From: Pseudomonadota bacterium
GTDB taxonomy: Bacteria; Desulfobacterota; WTBG01; CAIYCZ01
Direction of reading: 5' to 3'
Assembly (NCBI GenBank): GCA_026388865.1
Contig: JAPLIX010000472.1
Span: forward strand, 1 to 7,104
Length of the DNA stretch: 7,104 nt
The translations under genes and the position numbers were made by a program. The notes below the pieces were generated by a model that had not been told where the DNA came from, searched no databases, and saw only the letters and a program-made list of their open reading frames with translations. Shown here piece by piece: positions 5,342 to 7,104 of this stretch. Every line of letters starts with the position of its first letter. The stretch's first letter is position 1.

Positions 5342-6589
5342 AAAAAATTAAGCATAAAAGAAAACCAAACATTTTACTTTTTATTCTTATGTTTAGCAAT
5401 TGCACTTGTGGCAGGAGATGCATTTGCTAAAGTCTCTACTACAACAACCATAGCCTCTACCACAACCACCATCTATATTGCACCCAGCAGCTGCTCTATC
5501 AATCTTGACTTGTCAAACGCTCTGCCGAACGGCAATATTTACGGGACTGTTTCTCTGGGACTTCTTCCGGATGCATGTTCTGGAGGCCGTGATGGTGTTC
5601 AAATCGTAGTGGATGCTAATCAGAGCATATTCACAACAATCGGGTCCAATTTTGGCATTCAGGTATTCGGGTTCAATTATTTCGGAAATCCCAATGACCT
5701 GGTAATCACAACCAGCGGAAATTGGAAACTCAAGGACGATCAGAACCTCTCAGAGTTCGGAGTATTTATTGAAGATACATACACCACCGGTTCTAACCGG
5801 CAGGACCCGCTGATAGTAAACATCTGCAATCTTTATAGTGACTTACGCGTGGGAGACTTTGTTGTTCCGAATGCAGATGGTTACTACTTTGCTGCCCACA
5901 TAGCTGATTTCACTTTTAATGGAGCTAATGGAGTTAACAGTGCCTGGTTTTCAACAACACAGGACTGCTCACCGCCCCCGACGACTACGGTAATGCCGAC
6001 GACAACGACCACTTCTGTTCAGCCGACGACAACGATCATGCCAACCACCACCGTCATGCCAACCACCACCGTCATGCCGACCACCACCGTCATGCCGACC
6101 ACCACCGTCATGCCGACCACCACCGTCATGCCGACGACAACCGTCATGCCGACTATTACCACGACGGAAATTCCGACCACTACGACCACAGTGCCGGAGA
6201 TAAATGTTACTACTACTATTATCATTATTCCAGTTACCACGACAACAGTTGAGCCCACGACGCTGATTGAATTAAAAGAATTTACAGCACTTCCGGGAAA
6301 CAGAGCCGTGACCCTTACGTGGGTGACTGAAAGCGAGATTGATAACATCGGGTTTAACATCTATGGCGCGGAATCAGAGTTCGGAGAATACACCAAGATT
6401 AATGCCGCGCTGATTCCGGCAAGGGGTTCGGCAACCAGTGGAGTCGCATATGAGTTTGTAGATGACGGCCTGCAGAACAGAAAGACTTATTACTATACCC
6501 TTGAAGATATCGACTTGAATGGAAAATCAACCACGCATGGGCCAATAAGTGCAACACCAAGGTTTATTTTTGGAATATTTAATAAGTAA
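5339..6589 (+). CDS. Secreted Thr/Pro-repeat protein with C-terminal FnIII-like domain
   Basis: Taking GTG 5339 as start, the protein has 416 residues. It has a clear Sec signal peptide: MKKLSIKENQ, a hydrophobic core TFYFLFLCLAIALVAG, and probable cleavage after AFA (residue 30). A short Thr tract follows (TTTTIASTTTTI), then a domain of unknown family at about 50-210. That domain is rich in beta-type sequence and has four cysteines (52, 80, 163, 210) that could form two disulfides. A Thr/Pro linker at 211-308 contains six exact MPTTTV repeats (234-269). The C-terminal part, about 309-405, is fibronectin-III-like (AVTLTWVTESE, GFNIYGAESEFGEY, YYYTLEDIDLNGKS) and resembles C-terminal modules of secreted proteins in Desulfobacterota-like bacteria. 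It has no membrane anchor, LPXTG or PEP-CTERM tail. I infer an extracellular or surface protein whose linker may be O-glycosylated. It is likely cotranscribed with the small gene 38 bases downstream. Confidence 0.8.
   Translation: MKKLSIKENQTFYFLFLCLAIALVAGDAFAKVSTTTTIASTTTTIYIAPSSCSINLDLSNALPNGNIYGTVSLGLLPDACSGGRDGVQIVVDANQSIFTTIGSNFGIQVFGFNYFGNPNDLVITTSGNWKLKDDQNLSEFGVFIEDTYTTGSNRQDPLIVNICNLYSDLRVGDFVVPNADGYYFAAHIADFTFNGANGVNSAWFSTTQDCSPPPTTTVMPTTTTTSVQPTTTIMPTTTVMPTTTVMPTTTVMPTTTVMPTTTVMPTTTVMPTITTTEIPTTTTTVPEINVTTTIIIIPVTTTTVEPTTLIELKEFTALPGNRAVTLTWVTESEIDNIGFNIYGAESEFGEYTKINAALIPARGSATSGVAYEFVDDGLQNRKTYYYTLEDIDLNGKSTTHGPISATPRFIFGIFNK
6038..6145 (+). repeat. 18-base tandem repeat, six copies (encodes MPTTTV)
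   Basis: Six head-to-tail 18-base units begin at 6038, 6056, 6074, 6092, 6110 and 6128. The first two read ATGCCAACCACCACCGTC, the next three ATGCCGACCACCACCGTC, and the sixth ATGCCGACGACAACCGTC. A diverged partial unit follows at 6146. The length is a multiple of three, so copy-number change keeps the frame. The homogeneity of the central copies suggests recent expansion by slippage. Confidence 0.95.
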
Positions 6590-6627
6590 GAAAAAATTTA
6601 TGAATTAATTCAGGGAGGATATAAACC

Positions 6628-6741
6628 ATGAAAAAAGAATATGAAGCACCAAAAGTAATAACGTATTCAGAAGATGAAATCATAGAAATACTTGGCCCGG
6701 CACAAACCTGCTCACCGAGTCCGTGTCCAACGTATCAATAA
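6628..6741 (+). CDS. Small acidic peptide with Cys/Pro-rich tail, candidate modified-peptide precursor
   Basis: This gene of 37 codons has an excellent ribosome binding site, GGGAGG at 6613-6618, 9 bases before the ATG. The peptide starts MKKEYEAPKVITYSEDEI, continues IEILGPAQ and ends TCSPSPCPTYQ. It is therefore a charged, helix-prone N-terminal part of about 28 residues, then a short tail with two cysteines in C-S-P-S-P-C. The KKxYExPKV opening resembles leader peptides of ribosomally made, post-translationally modified peptides (lasso-type and radical-SAM-modified precursors). The leader/core division is an inference, with the GPAQ turn as a possible boundary. There is no signal peptide. 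No maturase, PqqD-like partner or transporter lies in the window; they could be beyond the intron to the right. It sits 38 bases after the secreted-protein gene and is probably on the same transcript. A short non-RiPP regulator or unknown microprotein remains possible. Confidence 0.6.
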   Translation: MKKEYEAPKVITYSEDEIIEILGPAQTCSPSPCPTYQ

Positions 6742-6889
6742 AAGATTGAGGAAGGAAAACGTATTATTATAGGCTCGAGCAGGATATTGTTTTAAATGGT
6801 ACGAGTACTTTGCAAGGCCCGAAAAAAGCAAATCAACGATTTTTATATATTTTAGGAAATATTTTACTTAAATATATATAGTTTCGATT
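6742..6889. other. AT-rich spacer between small peptide gene and terminator
   Basis: No gene is supported here. The frame continues 17 codons past the peptide stop to a second TAA, without a recognisable motif. A palindromic CTCGAG lies at 6774-6779 but forms no convincing stem. The run from 6838 to 6890 is strongly AT-rich. Confidence 0.5.
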
Positions 6890-6929
6890 ATAAAGGACAG
6901 GTGTCATTATGGCATCTGTCCTTTATTTT
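6890..6929 (+). terminator. Intrinsic terminator hairpin
   Basis: The arms 6890-6905 (ATAAAGGACAGGTGTC) and 6911-6926 (GGCATCTGTCCTTTAT) form a stem of about 16 pairs including two G-U wobbles. The loop is ATTAT (6906-6910), and a T-rich run (TTTATTTT) extends to 6929. It would end the transcript of the secreted protein and small peptide. It is followed at once by a group II intron, as expected for class C introns, which use such hairpins as target sites. Confidence 0.8.
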
Positions 6930-7104
6930 GTGCGCCCGGCAGGGCGCATCTACTTGGGAGTGAGGCAGTAACTGTATTCAGCCGAAGCCAAGTCTCCTGC
7001 AGGCCCGGGAAGGGAAACTGTTAGTCCCGACACGTCGGGATGTCGTGGGTGACTGCGAATCTGAAGGAAGCCGGAGGCAAAGTCCCGGCCTGACGAACAG
7101 AAAC
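6930..7104 (+). mobile_element. Group II intron, 5' end (class C-like), truncated by the window edge
   Basis: The sequence begins with the group II 5' signature GTGCG at 6930. TGCGCCC (6931-6937) then pairs with GGGCGCA (6942-6948) around GGCA, matching the first stem of domain I. Further in are GAATCTGAAGGAAGC (7057-7071) and GGCAAA (7076-7081). CCTGACGAACAGAAAC ends the window. These motifs occur in this order in domain I of bacterial group II introns, and from memory they closely follow the class C Oceanobacillus iheyensis intron. A TCCCGA/TCGGGA hairpin lies at 7025-7040. The element is a self-splicing ribozyme and retroelement; its reverse transcriptase gene and domains II-VI would lie to the right. 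Its position 3 to 5 bases after a terminator stem, in the same orientation, supports class C. Confidence 0.88.

Noticed and set aside
6038..6145. Possible CRISPR-like array
   Set aside because: The units are directly adjacent 18-base repeats with no unique spacers, and they encode an in-frame MPTTTV linker.
6019..6360. 113-codon minus-strand frame with a VVVGMT repeat
   Set aside because: It is the mirror of the 18-base tandem repeat in the secreted-protein gene; the periodicity comes from the coding strand.
6756..6795. Possible second hairpin or terminator after the small peptide gene
   Set aside because: Only the outer AAAAC/GTTTT pairs and the central CTCGAG match; the arms between them do not pair well.
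6796..6855. 19-codon ATG frame after the small peptide
   Set aside because: It has no ribosome binding site, no recognisable sequence, and lies in AT-rich spacer.

Overview
The window looks like bacterial chromosomal DNA from an environmental Gram-negative-type lineage. The Thr-rich secreted protein with a fibronectin-III-like C-terminus, the TSP3-type fragment and the FemAB-like and GT4 genes together recall Desulfobacterota, Nitrospirota or Omnitrophota. That placement is an impression from gene content and style; nothing in the window proves it.

Left part (1-4164) belongs to a surface-polysaccharide cluster. The 5' end of a GT4-type glycosyltransferase gene runs leftward off the edge from a very good sigma70-type promoter. 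A 322-base divergent intergenic region holds an inverted repeat around the two facing TTGACA boxes and a large imperfect palindrome. Then four genes run rightward as a probable operon: two tandem paralogous FemAB/GNAT-like proteins overlapping by one base, a left-handed beta-helix (hexapeptide-repeat) acyltransferase, and a GT4 glycosyltransferase. Together they would build and decorate an exopolysaccharide or similar glycan, with sugar transfer by the GTs and acyl or aminoacyl substitution by the other three.

Middle (4183-4933): a convergent gene encodes a polytopic glycine-rich membrane protein (DUF4203-like). Next comes a complete tRNA-Ala(CGC) with its own strong promoter, encoded CCA and the G3-U70 identity pair.

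Right part (4934-7104) reads as accessory DNA. Directly after the tRNA lies a headless 52-codon fragment of a thrombospondin type 3 calcium-binding protein. A very AT-rich stretch follows, with three consecutive TTGACA-17-TATA-like promoters. These drive a secreted protein made of an N-terminal Cys-containing domain, a Thr/Pro linker with six exact 6-residue repeats, and a C-terminal FnIII-like domain. Thirty-eight bases later a 37-codon gene with a strong ribosome binding site encodes an acidic peptide ending in a short Cys/Pro-rich tail, shaped like a precursor of a modified peptide. The window ends with a terminator hairpin followed five bases later by the 5' end of a group II intron, most like class C, truncated by the window edge. 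The most unusual part is the promoter array, secreted protein and small peptide module between tRNA and intron.
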